Positions 1 to 6,669 of a stretch of DNA of 9,949 nucleotides are shown here, in pieces (the stretch's first letter is position 1; every line of letters begins with the position of its first letter). Both the position numbers and the translations under genes were made by a program. Source of the DNA: an uncultured bacterium (GTDB lineage: Bacteria; Planctomycetota; UBA1135; GCA-002686595); assembly GCA_913058555.1 (NCBI GenBank), contig CAJXRJ010000227.1, positions 1 through 9,949 on the forward strand, in the 5' to 3' direction. The notes beneath the pieces are model-generated. The model was not told where the DNA came from. It searched no databases and was given only the letters and a program-made list of their open reading frames with translations.

Positions 1-1
1 C

Positions 2-589
2 TCCCTCAGGCCATGGTTAGGCGCCGCGGTCGCCGTGGCGGGGGCCTATGTTCTCCGCGGCTCCGGCGGGGCGGGGGCAAGCCACGATTTCTGGACAGGG
101 TTCGCATTGGTCCAGCTCGCCAACCTTGCCTTTGCGGCGGGCCAAGTCTTCTATCGCCGGGAGGAGTCCCGGGGCGACGCGGGAAAACTATCCACGGCGC
201 GCGCCGCGGGCCGCTTTGGACTGCTCTACATCGGCGCGTTCTTGGTGGCGCTTCCCTGGGCGATCTTCCACGTGGAGCCCAGCTCCCTCCGCCTCACCGA
301 GGCTCAGGTATGGACGGTGCTGTACCTTGGCGTCGTCCCCTCCGGACTCGCGTTTTTCCTCTGGAACCTCGGGGCCACCCGGGTGTCCGTGGGGGCCCTC
401 GCGGTGATGAACAACCTGAAGATCCCCCTGGCCGTGCTCGTCGCCCTGCTGCCTCCTTTCCGTGAGCAGGCCAATCTCCCACGCCTGGCGGTCTCTGGAT
501 TGCTGCTCGGCGCAGCCCTCGTGATCGTCATGTATCGCCCTTCCACCCGGGGCAGCGGCCCCAGTGGCCCAGCCACCGTCACGGAATGA
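2..589 (+). CDS. EamA/DMT-family transporter, C-terminal part (5' end outside window)
   Basis: This is the C-terminal part of an inner-membrane permease of the drug/metabolite transporter superfamily. Members move small metabolites such as amino acids, sugars or drugs, but the substrate cannot be told here. The frame is open to the left edge, so the start is missing; about 195 residues remain. At least five hydrophobic segments are visible: around FALVQLANLAFAAGQVFY, FGLLYIGAFLVALPWAIFH, VLYLGVVPSGLAFFLWNLGA, GALAVMNNLKIPLAVLVALL and LAVSGLLLGAALVIVMY. The stretch 'GVVPSGLAFFLWN.GA..V.....AVMNNLKIPLAVL' is the typical second EamA repeat. A full family member has about ten helices in roughly 300 residues, so about half is present. 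Its TGA overlaps the ATG of the following aldo/keto reductase (ATGA), which suggests translational coupling. Family assignment is firm; the specific function is unknown. Confidence 0.86.
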   Translation, partial: SLRPWLGAAVAVAGAYVLRGSGGAGASHDFWTGFALVQLANLAFAAGQVFYRREESRGDAGKLSTARAAGRFGLLYIGAFLVALPWAIFHVEPSSLRLTEAQVWTVLYLGVVPSGLAFFLWNLGATRVSVGALAVMNNLKIPLAVLVALLPPFREQANLPRLAVSGLLLGAALVIVMYRPSTRGSGPSGPATVTE

Positions 590-1533
590 GGGCTTCACCT
601 ACGCCTGCACCAGCGGACGCCCCCACCATCCCCGTACGCCCCCTGGGCGCCTTCGGGGAAAACGTCAGCGCCCTCGGACTCGGGCTAGGGGCCCTCGCCC
701 GACGCGCGGCTTCCGACCCCTGGGAGCCGACGATCCACGCCGCCATCGGGTGCGGCATGACCTCCATCGACGTGGCCCAAGGTGAGGATCGGGCGGCCTC
801 CGAGGAGAAGGCGGGCAGGATCCTGGCCCCGTTCCGCGACGACATCTTTCTCTCGAGCCGCTGCTCCCCTCTGGACGGTCAACCGTTCGATGTCAGTGCC
901 AAGGCCGTGCGGGCCCAGCTAGAGGATTCCCTGCGCCGGCTCCAGACGGACCGCATCGATCTCTATCACGCCCACGACATCGAAGCAGCCGGAGCCAAGC
1001 GCCTGCTGGGCGAAGTGCTGCCCGCCCTGGTGGATGCCCGGGAACGGGGAGACATTCGCTACGTGGGCGCCTCAGGCGGCTTCCTCGGTCTACTGCACGA
1101 GATCCTGGTCACGTTCCCGATCGACGCGGTCCTTTCCTACGCCCGCCTCGACCTCGTCAATGCGGATCTCCTGGAAGCGACGCTCCCCGCTGCCGAAGAG
1201 CGTGGCATCGCCGTGATCAACGCCTCCCCACTCCATATGGGACTGCTTGCGGACCCAAGGGTGTCCCAGGTCGCCGCCGATGGCAGCCCCATCGGGTCGG
1301 ACCCCACGGCCATCGCCGCCCAGAGGGCATTCCAATTGGCAAAGGAGGAAGGCATGAGCCTGCCGCGGCTCGCCGTGGCGTTTGCTGCGCAAGAATCCCG
1401 GGTCGCGACCACGCTCATCGGGTGCGCTACGCCCCAGGAAGTGCAGGAGAACGCGCGGGCCTTCCTCGCCCCATGCACCGCCGCCGAACAGGCCGTCATC
1501 GCGGACGTGCGCGCCCTGTTCTCGGACTGCTGA
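586..1533 (+). CDS. Aldo/keto reductase, L-galactose dehydrogenase-like, with altered active site
   Basis: A 315-residue protein with the aldo/keto reductase TIM-barrel pattern, a family of NAD(P)H-dependent carbonyl/alcohol oxidoreductases, predicted cytosolic. Recognisable parts are 'SLRRLQTDRIDLYHAHDIE' (113-133), 'RGDIRYVGASG' (154-164) and 'AVINASPLHMGLL' (209-221). The last, with 'HDIE', resembles plant L-galactose dehydrogenase and bacterial D-threo-aldose dehydrogenases. The usual catalytic tetrad is Asp, Tyr, Lys, His. Asp62 and His130 are present. The Tyr expected four or five residues after the Asp is absent ('IDVAQGEDRA'), and the usual Lys is Arg92 ('LSSRC'). Redox activity is therefore uncertain; it may be a non-catalytic or re-purposed member. 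The ATG at 586 overlaps the stop of the transporter, which fits a two-gene operon. The 3' end overlaps the convergent gene by 38 bp. Family is certain; reaction is not. Confidence 0.9.
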   Translation: MRASPTPAPADAPTIPVRPLGAFGENVSALGLGLGALARRAASDPWEPTIHAAIGCGMTSIDVAQGEDRAASEEKAGRILAPFRDDIFLSSRCSPLDGQPFDVSAKAVRAQLEDSLRRLQTDRIDLYHAHDIEAAGAKRLLGEVLPALVDARERGDIRYVGASGGFLGLLHEILVTFPIDAVLSYARLDLVNADLLEATLPAAEERGIAVINASPLHMGLLADPRVSQVAADGSPIGSDPTAIAAQRAFQLAKEEGMSLPRLAVAFAAQESRVATTLIGCATPQEVQENARAFLAPCTAAEQAVIADVRALFSDC

Positions 1534-2056
1534 GCAAGAGCAGCGCGAGCCCCACGGCGGGGCCCCAGAGCCAGAAGGCAGCACGGGCGGCCACTGCCGC
1601 CGGCGCGGCGGCGCTGGTGCCCGCGCCGAGTCGAAAGAGAGCGTAGGCGCCGGGGATCAAGACCAGCGTCGACAGCCAGGGACTGGCCGCGCGGGTGCCA
1701 TCCCCACGGCGGTTTCCAAAGGCGCCCAGCCAAGCGAGGCTAAGGGCCGCGGCGAGCAAACCAACGCCCAGCGAGCGCCGTGTCCCCCCCGCAGAGGCCA
1801 CCCCTGGCGCCACGGCCGCAAGCACGCTGGAACGCACCTCTCCGGGAATCGCAGGGGTCTTGTGCCCGGTGCGGGAATCGCCTGTTTCGAGCCCGGGGGT
1901 CTCGGCCCCCGAAGGGAGCGCGGGGCCCACGCCGGGAATGAGTCCCGCGCCGGCGACGAATGACTTCGGCTCCAACGCCTCACGGGCAGCGATGCCGCTG
2001 TGCATCGACCACACCCCGAGGGATGCCAGCACCAGGGCCATGAGCTTCTTGATCAT
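1496..2056 (-). CDS. Hypothetical membrane protein with signal peptide and three C-terminal helices
   Basis: I do not recognise this 186-residue protein. It begins MIKKLMALVLASLGVWSM, a good signal peptide or N-terminal anchor (Lys-Lys then a hydrophobic core), with possible cleavage near residue 23 (GIAA). Residues 25-92 are Pro/Gly/Ala-rich and look disordered. Three hydrophobic segments follow, at about 95-113, 127-144 and 157-176, and the protein ends in a basic tail (RTGRARPR). The basic Lys pair at the start and the signal/helix layout argue that this frame is genuine. The last 12 codons lie antisense inside the end of the reductase gene, giving a 38-bp convergent overlap. No clear Shine-Dalgarno sequence precedes the ATG. 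It lies 134 bp downstream of the 505-residue gene on the same strand, so it could be co-transcribed with it. Role unknown. Confidence 0.65.
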   Translation of the reverse strand: MIKKLMALVLASLGVWSMHSGIAAREALEPKSFVAGAGLIPGVGPALPSGAETPGLETGDSRTGHKTPAIPGEVRSSVLAAVAPGVASAGGTRRSLGVGLLAAALSLAWLGAFGNRRGDGTRAASPWLSTLVLIPGAYALFRLGAGTSAAAPAAVAARAAFWLWGPAVGLALLLLSSPRTGRARPR

Positions 2057-2190
2057 CGTCCGAGGAGTCTAGCCCGCCTGTTCATGGGCATCACGGATCA
2101 ACGGGCTGCCCTGAAGCCGCGCCCCGTTCGTGGGTCGCCCTTCCGGCACCTTCCACCCCGGAGGAGCTATCGGACGAACGATCGGAGGAG
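2057..2190. other. Spacer between two minus-strand genes, with an 11-bp direct repeat
   Basis: A 134-bp stretch between the start of the 186-residue gene and the stop of the 505-residue gene. It holds a direct repeat, CGGAGGAGCTA, at 2159-2169 and again at 2183-2193. The second copy runs into the TAG stop of the upstream gene (2191-2193). I found no convincing terminator or promoter here. Confidence 0.4.
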
Positions 2191-3708
2191 CTACTTCCCT
2201 TTCACCGCGTCCGCACGCTTCTGAATCACGACGCCCAGCGGGTCCTTGCCCAGCCAATCGAACGCCACCAGCAGATCCCCCCGGGGACCGTCCTTGAGCT
2301 CGATCTCCATCTCGAATGAATAGGACTTGCCCGACTCCTCGAGACGAATCCACGACGACATGCGCATGCGCGTGGGGTCGGAGTTGGACGCCGTCCATCG
2401 GTGCCCCATGGAGCCGTCGTCGATGCCAGCAGAGGCCCAGGTGCCCGCCAATCGCCGCATGAATTGCAGGGCGGAACGCTCCGCTCTCAGGCGCAGCAGC
2501 GGCGGTACCTGGCCGTCCTGCTGGGCCACATGCGCTTCCGCCAGGATCCCGGCCATGGCATCGGCGTCGCGACTCGCTTGGGTCATCCGCTCCACAAAAG
2601 CGTGGTGCGCGCAGCAGTCCACGCCGGCCACGCGGTGGGTCCCCACCGGAATGCCGTCCTTGCCGTGGGCGCCGATGCACGGTCCTAGGGCACCCAGAAG
2701 CCCGTCCCGGCGGGCGGGGTCCATCAGGCTGTCGGCGAAGGCGCAGGGCGCCGCTTGGGCGCCAAGCCGCACCTTGAACGCGTCGGGGGCGAGATCGGCG
2801 AGGTAGATAGGAAGCTCCCACGCGGGCTTCGATGGTTCGGAATCCCCCACGGCGGAGGGGCCGTTGGAATGGCCCTTGGGGGAGTCCCCGGGCGTCGCCA
2901 TTCCTGGCGTAGGTTCGCCGGCGGACCCTCGATCCGGTTCCACGGGGCCGCCGTTCGCCGCCATCGTCTTCGCCGCGCTCGCGGCGATGGGCTTGCCCTT
3001 GACCGCGCCCGCGGATTCGATGGGACGGCCCGCGGGGGCGGTGGTCGACGGGTTCTCCCGCTCGGTCTGCCCGGGGGCGTCCGCCGAAGGGCTGCCGCTC
3101 ACCGACACCACCTTCTTCTCCGAACCCGCCGCTGCGACTTGGCCGCTGTCCGTGTTGGGTCCGGTCCTGAATAGCGCTCCCCCGGCCAGGCCGAAGGCGA
3201 TCCCAAGCACCATCGCCGAGACCGCCGCCAGGGTGCGGTCCATCGTGGGAATGGAAGCACGGGGGCTGGCGGCAAGGACTCTGCCCTTCGGGTGAAGCCG
3301 CTTGCCGCTGGGCTGAAGTGCGCCTGCCCACTCGGAGTTCGGGGCGATGGGGTCGCCACCGAAGGCCGTCCCCCAGGGCTTCAGAGCCTCTTCGCTATCG
3401 AGGGAGCGGCTACGCTCCGCATCCCTGAGCTTGGAGAGGAGCATGCCCTTGGATTCGCGGAGCTCCGCGATCTCACCGCGCAACCGACCGATCTCGCGCT
3501 TGAGCTCGCCTTCCCACTGCTCTGGCTCCGCTGGCGGTCCCCCAGAAGTGAACTCTGAAGGAACCTCTGACGGCCCAACTCCGCGGCCCAAGTGACCACC
3601 ATGCGGCCCTGACCCAATGGCCTCGGCAGGCCCCGAGGGCTGCTCGCCACGGGCTTCGTCGGGCGACGAGGGATCTCGATCCCGACCATCTGCGGAAGCT
3701 GCGCTCAT
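2191..3708 (-). CDS. Hypothetical membrane-anchored coiled-coil protein with Cys-containing C-terminal domain
   Basis: A 505-residue protein with no family I can name. Layout: Gly/Pro/Ser-rich acidic N-terminus (1-62); a heptad-like coiled coil at about 64-102 ('GELKREIGRLRGEIAELRE'); a linker; one transmembrane helix at about 158-181 ('AAVSAMVLGIAFGLAGGALF'); a long low-complexity Ala/Gly/Pro/Ser linker (182-295); and a folded-looking C-terminal domain (296-505). Basic residues just before the helix (KRLHPKGR, MDR) favour N-terminus in and C-terminal domain outside. That domain carries Cys322, Cys344 and the pair Cys365-Cys366 followed by Ala-His-His ('DCCAHH'), which could form disulfides or bind metal or haem. 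Its end (SYSFEMEIELKDG) looks like beta strands. An overlapping antisense-side frame at 2069-3331 is an Arg/Pro/Gly-rich shadow. Role unknown; a regulated periplasmic sensor or scaffold is only a guess. Confidence 0.75.
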   Translation of the reverse strand: MSAASADGRDRDPSSPDEARGEQPSGPAEAIGSGPHGGHLGRGVGPSEVPSEFTSGGPPAEPEQWEGELKREIGRLRGEIAELRESKGMLLSKLRDAERSRSLDSEEALKPWGTAFGGDPIAPNSEWAGALQPSGKRLHPKGRVLAASPRASIPTMDRTLAAVSAMVLGIAFGLAGGALFRTGPNTDSGQVAAAGSEKKVVSVSGSPSADAPGQTERENPSTTAPAGRPIESAGAVKGKPIAASAAKTMAANGGPVEPDRGSAGEPTPGMATPGDSPKGHSNGPSAVGDSEPSKPAWELPIYLADLAPDAFKVRLGAQAAPCAFADSLMDPARRDGLLGALGPCIGAHGKDGIPVGTHRVAGVDCCAHHAFVERMTQASRDADAMAGILAEAHVAQQDGQVPPLLRLRAERSALQFMRRLAGTWASAGIDDGSMGHRWTASNSDPTRMRMSSWIRLEESGKSYSFEMEIELKDGPRGDLLVAFDWLGKDPLGVVIQKRADAVKGK

Positions 3709-4003
3709 GGGACCTGTGTATCAATTGAGACACTCCGATGCGAGGACCTCGCGAAAGGGTCCCCCGCCCCCTGCCCGTCGCCCGCCGTGGCCGACAGACG
3801 AGGAAGCGTCCCCTTGGATCCATTGGGGCACCTAAGGGACTGCGTCCCAGGGACTTGCTCCGGACGAGGAAGTGAGCGTCCGGGACCCCATCCCGCACCA
3901 CCGATCGACCGTCTTCTTGGGCCCGACACTGGCGAAACGCTCCATCCTGGGGGAGTATTCAGCCTCCTTACCTTCCTCGGCCTCCTCATTTAGGAAAGCC
4001 ACA
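3709..4003. promoter_or_regulatory. Divergent intergenic region with a 7-bp dyad and a repeated 10-mer
   Basis: This 295-bp spacer should hold the promoters of the 505-residue gene (leftward) and the exported 350-residue protein (rightward). A perfect inverted repeat CCGGACG / CGTCCGG lies at 3860-3866 and 3877-3883 with a 10-nt centre. The left arm runs into GACGAGGAAG (3863-3872), which also occurs at 3797-3806. An AT-rich 8-bp palindrome TCAATTGA sits at 3721-3728, 13 bp before the 505-residue gene. The dyad could be an operator or a leader hairpin. I could not identify a convincing -35/-10 pair. Confidence 0.35.
3992..3998 (+). promoter_or_regulatory. Ribosome binding site deciding the start at 4004
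   Basis: AGGAAAG lies five bases before the ATG at 4004. It supports that start over in-frame starts further upstream (for example the GTG at 3872), whose extra residues would precede an otherwise perfect signal peptide. Confidence 0.6.
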
Positions 4004-5056
4004 ATGATTCGAACCGCCGCACTATCCGCCGCCCTGGGCCTCTTCGGAAGCCTCACCACGGCCGCCGCCGCACAAGCGCCCGTCGAGTTTGTCATCGACA
4101 GCAACGCCACCCAGTTCACCTACAGCGGCTCCACCACCCTCGGGCCCATCGTCGGCAACCCGCCGAACTTCTCCTTCGTGGGCACCACGAACGGCACGAT
4201 GACCGGCGCCGCCGGTGCCCCGCCCCAGACCATCGAGCTGGGCGGCGGCAGCGCGCTCATCACGCCGGATATCAACGCCTCGATTCCGAGCCCGATTCCG
4301 TTCTTCCCGGACCTCGCTCAGATCCAGATTTCGAATCTGGCCCTGCGCCTGCTCTCGGCCCCGGCGTCCATCGACGCCGCCGGGAACTTCAACGCCCAAG
4401 TCCAAGCAAGGGCGCTGAGCGGCATCGTCACGGTGACCCCCTTGACCGGCGGCCCCACGACCACGGACTTGACCGGGTCCCAGAGCAGCCCTCAGCCGTT
4501 CATGGGCAACCTGGCCGTGGTGGGCGACATCACGACCCTATCGGGACCCCTGGCAATCACGTTCACGTTCACCGACGCCGCTAGCGGACTCTCCGCCACG
4601 ATCGACCTGACGGGCAATGTCCTCGCTGAGGCCACCGCTGCCCAGCCGGTTTCATTCTGCCAGTCCACCGTCAACACGAGCGGAGCCGCAGCCACCATGA
4701 CCAGCACGGGGTCCCCGAGCCTGAGCGCGGCGAACCTGACCCTCGTGGCGAACGACGTTCCCGCGAACCAATTCCTCTTGTTCATCCTCTCGGAGACCGA
4801 CGACTTCGTTCCGGGCTTCGCGGGTAGCCAAGGCAACCTTTGCCTGGGCGGCTCCATTGTGCGCTTGAACAACTTCCTCCAGAACTCCGGCGCTTCGGGC
4901 CAAGCGACTCTTCCGATTCCCTTCGGTTCCCTGCCCCCGGGCACGGTGCTCGACATCGGGGAGACCTGGTACTTCCAGGCGTGGTTCCGGGACACGGTGG
5001 GCGGCATGGCCACTTCCAACACCACGGGCGGCCTGCAGGTCACGTTCGCTCCCTAG
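4004..5056 (+). CDS. Exported beta-rich protein with planctomycete-type C-terminal module
   Basis: A 350-residue secreted protein of unknown role. Residues 1-24 (MIRTAALSAALGLFGSLTTA, then AAAQ) are a clear signal peptide. Residues 25-212 are Thr/Gly/Ser/Asn-rich and probably beta-structured, with two comparable halves of 'LTGG/LTGS/LTGN' type strands. From about 214 the protein changes to a module beginning 'PVSFCQSTVNTSG' and ending 'GETWYFQAWFRD ... NTTGGLQVTF'. Cys219 and Cys280 ('GNLCLGGSIVRL') probably form a disulfide. I recall this ending from many secreted planctomycete proteins, where it sits after different N-terminal domains; that is recollection, not a search. The start at 4004 is supported by a signal peptide and a ribosome binding site. 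The gene stands alone, with a divergent neighbour upstream and a strong hairpin 66 bp after its stop. Cell-surface or secreted location is inferred. Confidence 0.85.
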   Translation: MIRTAALSAALGLFGSLTTAAAAQAPVEFVIDSNATQFTYSGSTTLGPIVGNPPNFSFVGTTNGTMTGAAGAPPQTIELGGGSALITPDINASIPSPIPFFPDLAQIQISNLALRLLSAPASIDAAGNFNAQVQARALSGIVTVTPLTGGPTTTDLTGSQSSPQPFMGNLAVVGDITTLSGPLAITFTFTDAASGLSATIDLTGNVLAEATAAQPVSFCQSTVNTSGAAATMTSTGSPSLSAANLTLVANDVPANQFLLFILSETDDFVPGFAGSQGNLCLGGSIVRLNNFLQNSGASGQATLPIPFGSLPPGTVLDIGETWYFQAWFRDTVGGMATSNTTGGLQVTFAP

Positions 5057-5088
5057 TCGCCGCTACGGCGGGCTCGCCCGATAGCGAC
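5056..5088 (+). other. Compact inverted repeats just after the stop codon
   Basis: Three short pairings are packed here: CGCCG/CGGCG (5058-5062 with 5066-5070), CGGGC/GCCCG (5069-5073 with 5076-5080), and an enclosing GTCGC/GCGAC (5056-5060 with 5084-5088). They overlap, so not all can form together. They may protect the mRNA end or help termination together with the larger hairpin downstream. There is no U-tract here. Confidence 0.3.
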
Positions 5089-5109
5089 GCCCGACCACCC
5101 CGCTGCGAT

Positions 5110-6513
5110 CTATCCAAAGAGCGCGCGAAGGATCGAGCCCAGGCTGGGCTTTGCTGATCCTTCGCGCGTTTCCTTTTGGGGAGCCGCTGCGCCTCCCGTG
5201 GTGGAAGGCGCGGGGATAGGCGCGGCCGGCCGCGTCGATGGACCAGCCGGCACGGCGCCCCCTTCCCCTTGGCGAAGGCTGTTCGCTGGCTGGACAGCGC
5301 CGCGTGCCTCGACTTTGGAGAGGGCGGCCTCGAGACGTTCGGTCGTTTGCCGGAGCCGCTCGCGCTCATCGGCCTGGCCCCGCCGGCTGGCCCCCATGGC
5401 CAAACGCGCGTCTTCGAGCAGCCTTTCGGCATCGCCGAGGCGCTCGCGGAACCGCATGCGATCGCGGCTGGCATTGTCGTGGGCCACTTCGAGCTCCGCC
5501 GACCGTTTGCGTGCCATCTCCTCTGAGCTGCCGAGGCGCTGCTCCAGGTCATCGAGTGCCGCCAGGAGCTCCTCTCGCTCGCGTGCAGCCTCGGCACGTT
5601 CCGCTTGGGCGGCGCTGAGGACCCCTTGGGCCCCCGCTTCCACCCGGGCCAGGGTCGCCGCCGAGGTGGCCGCGAGTTCCTTCGCCGCTCCAGCGCTGGC
5701 TTCCGCTGACGATTCCGCCGCGCGCAAGGTCTCGCCGAAACGTTCCCTTTCGAGGTCCGCAGCCGAGCGCTCCGCGTCCAAGGCCCCTTGCCATTGATCC
5801 CCCCATTGGGCGGCCAGGCTCTCCCCTGCCTCCCGGATCCCTTCCATCGCCGACTCCCTCAGGGGTGCGATCTCCTTGGCCGCCGCCTCGCGTGCAGCGG
5901 CCGGAGCCCGCAGTGCGATCACGATCGCCGCAGCGGAGGCAAGGGCTGCAAAGAGGCCGCCAGCTCGGGCCCAGGGTTGCTTGCGCTGCTGCACCTCCAG
6001 GTCGAGCACGCGTCGCTGGGCCATCAGAAGCGCCGCCGTACTGGCCTGTCGCTCCCGTTCCGCGAGATCGAGCCGGGTTTCCATGTCCTGGCAAAGCTCG
6101 ATCAGCGCGTCTCGGCTCGTGTCCGAGGTCCGCACGGCTTCAACGACGGTCTCGGTCGATTCCATCCCGTCAAAGGAGCCAGGCGTGGAACCCAGCGTGG
6201 GGCCCAGCGAGGGGCCGGAGGCGTCAGCAGCGTGCGCCGCCACCGAATCGGAACCGGAGGCCCGGGGCGCCTCACCGGCCCCCGCGCGGGGGTAGAAATG
6301 CTCCGGGTAGGCCTCCTGGAGGTCGATCGCCCGGATGATCTGGACCTCTTTCCCTCCCTGGCGTCGAGTCTCGGAGAGCAGCACACCGGTGGCAAGATGC
6401 TCCTCGATCTCCGCCTGGGGTCGATCCACGAGACGCGCGGCTTCCGCTACGGACAGAGCCGCCGCCGGATCCAGCGTCCCCTCATCTCCCCTTCTTGGCT
6501 TGGCGGTGCCCAC
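5110..6513 (-). CDS. Membrane-anchored coiled-coil protein with N-terminal helix-turn-helix-like domain
   Basis: A 467-residue protein. Residues about 18-70 ('ALSVAEAARLVDRPQAEIEE', 'GVLLSETRRQGGKEVQIIRA', then 'IDLQEAYP') resemble a MerR/excisionase-type winged helix-turn-helix. A disordered linker follows (75-130), then a helical segment (134-178), one transmembrane helix (about 184-202, 'GGLFAALASAAAIVIAL'), a long Ala/Glu/Arg-rich coiled coil (205-405), a Pro/Ala-rich tail, and a short C-terminal helix (SLGSILRALFG). Basic residues before the helix (QQRKQPWAR) favour the HTH inside the cell and the coiled coil outside, or vice versa if inserted otherwise. The start is GTG at 6513, preceded by AGGA seven bases upstream. 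The last codons encode one arm of the terminator hairpin. Frame choice is supported by coherent heptads across 200 residues. Possible roles: envelope scaffold, DNA tether, or membrane-bound regulator; none is proven. Confidence 0.82.
   Translation of the reverse strand: MGTAKPRRGDEGTLDPAAALSVAEAARLVDRPQAEIEEHLATGVLLSETRRQGGKEVQIIRAIDLQEAYPEHFYPRAGAGEAPRASGSDSVAAHAADASGPSLGPTLGSTPGSFDGMESTETVVEAVRTSDTSRDALIELCQDMETRLDLAERERQASTAALLMAQRRVLDLEVQQRKQPWARAGGLFAALASAAAIVIALRAPAAAREAAAKEIAPLRESAMEGIREAGESLAAQWGDQWQGALDAERSAADLERERFGETLRAAESSAEASAGAAKELAATSAATLARVEAGAQGVLSAAQAERAEAAREREELLAALDDLEQRLGSSEEMARKRSAELEVAHDNASRDRMRFRERLGDAERLLEDARLAMGASRRGQADERERLRQTTERLEAALSKVEARGAVQPANSLRQGEGGAVPAGPSTRPAAPIPAPSTTGGAAAPQKETREGSAKPSLGSILRALFG
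5122..5175 (+). terminator. Strong nested hairpin, probable rho-independent terminator
   Basis: A perfect 13-bp inverted repeat, CGCGCGAAGGATC at 5122-5134 and its complement at 5156-5168, encloses a second perfect stem AGCCCA/TGGGCT. The rightward strand continues GTTTCCTTTT, a broken T-rich tail. It lies 66 bp past the stop of the exported-protein gene, so it most likely ends that transcript. It sits inside the last codons of the convergent 467-residue gene (stop at 5110-5112). On the leftward strand the tail is only CTCTTTGG, so termination in that direction would be weaker. The stem is clear; its activity is inferred. Confidence 0.65.
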
Positions 6514-6669
6514 GGAGTGATCCTAGAAATCCCATGGACTGGATCTCAACGCTTCCTCCCGATCCCCCATCCTTCCGCCCTCTTCCAAGGGAGGGACAAC
6601 GTCACCAATTATCTCGACCCCTGGCCCTTTTGGCGCGCGCCGGGGGATCCCGTCTGGCACCCTTCCGCG
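6514..6669. promoter_or_regulatory. Divergent spacer between HTH/coiled-coil gene and PRMT-like gene
   Basis: A 156-bp spacer that must carry promoters for both divergent genes. It contains an AT-rich island (CCAATTATCT, near 6604-6613) in otherwise GC-rich sequence, a plausible but weak -10 for the rightward gene. No strong -35 partner is visible. The rightward ATG at 6670 has no evident Shine-Dalgarno sequence. The rightward reading frame stays open across this spacer and further upstream, but that part is antisense to the neighbour and is not protein-like. Confidence 0.35.

Noticed and set aside
2069..3331. Long minus-strand open frame of 420 codons overlapping the 505-residue gene
   Set aside because: Its product is dominated by Arg, Gly and Pro, has no domain or signal, and is the frame-shifted shadow expected in GC-rich DNA. 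The other frame has a coiled coil, a membrane helix and a coherent C-terminal domain.
3872..4003. Upstream extension of the exported protein to a GTG at 3872
   Set aside because: The extra 44 residues precede a perfect signal peptide, and AGGAAAG sits at the right distance before the ATG at 4004.
5788..6669. In-frame upstream extension of the PRMT-like gene by 294 codons
   Set aside because: It is antisense to the HTH/coiled-coil gene and its composition is not protein-like. The ATG at 6670 places the YFxxY motif at the position expected for a PRMT core.
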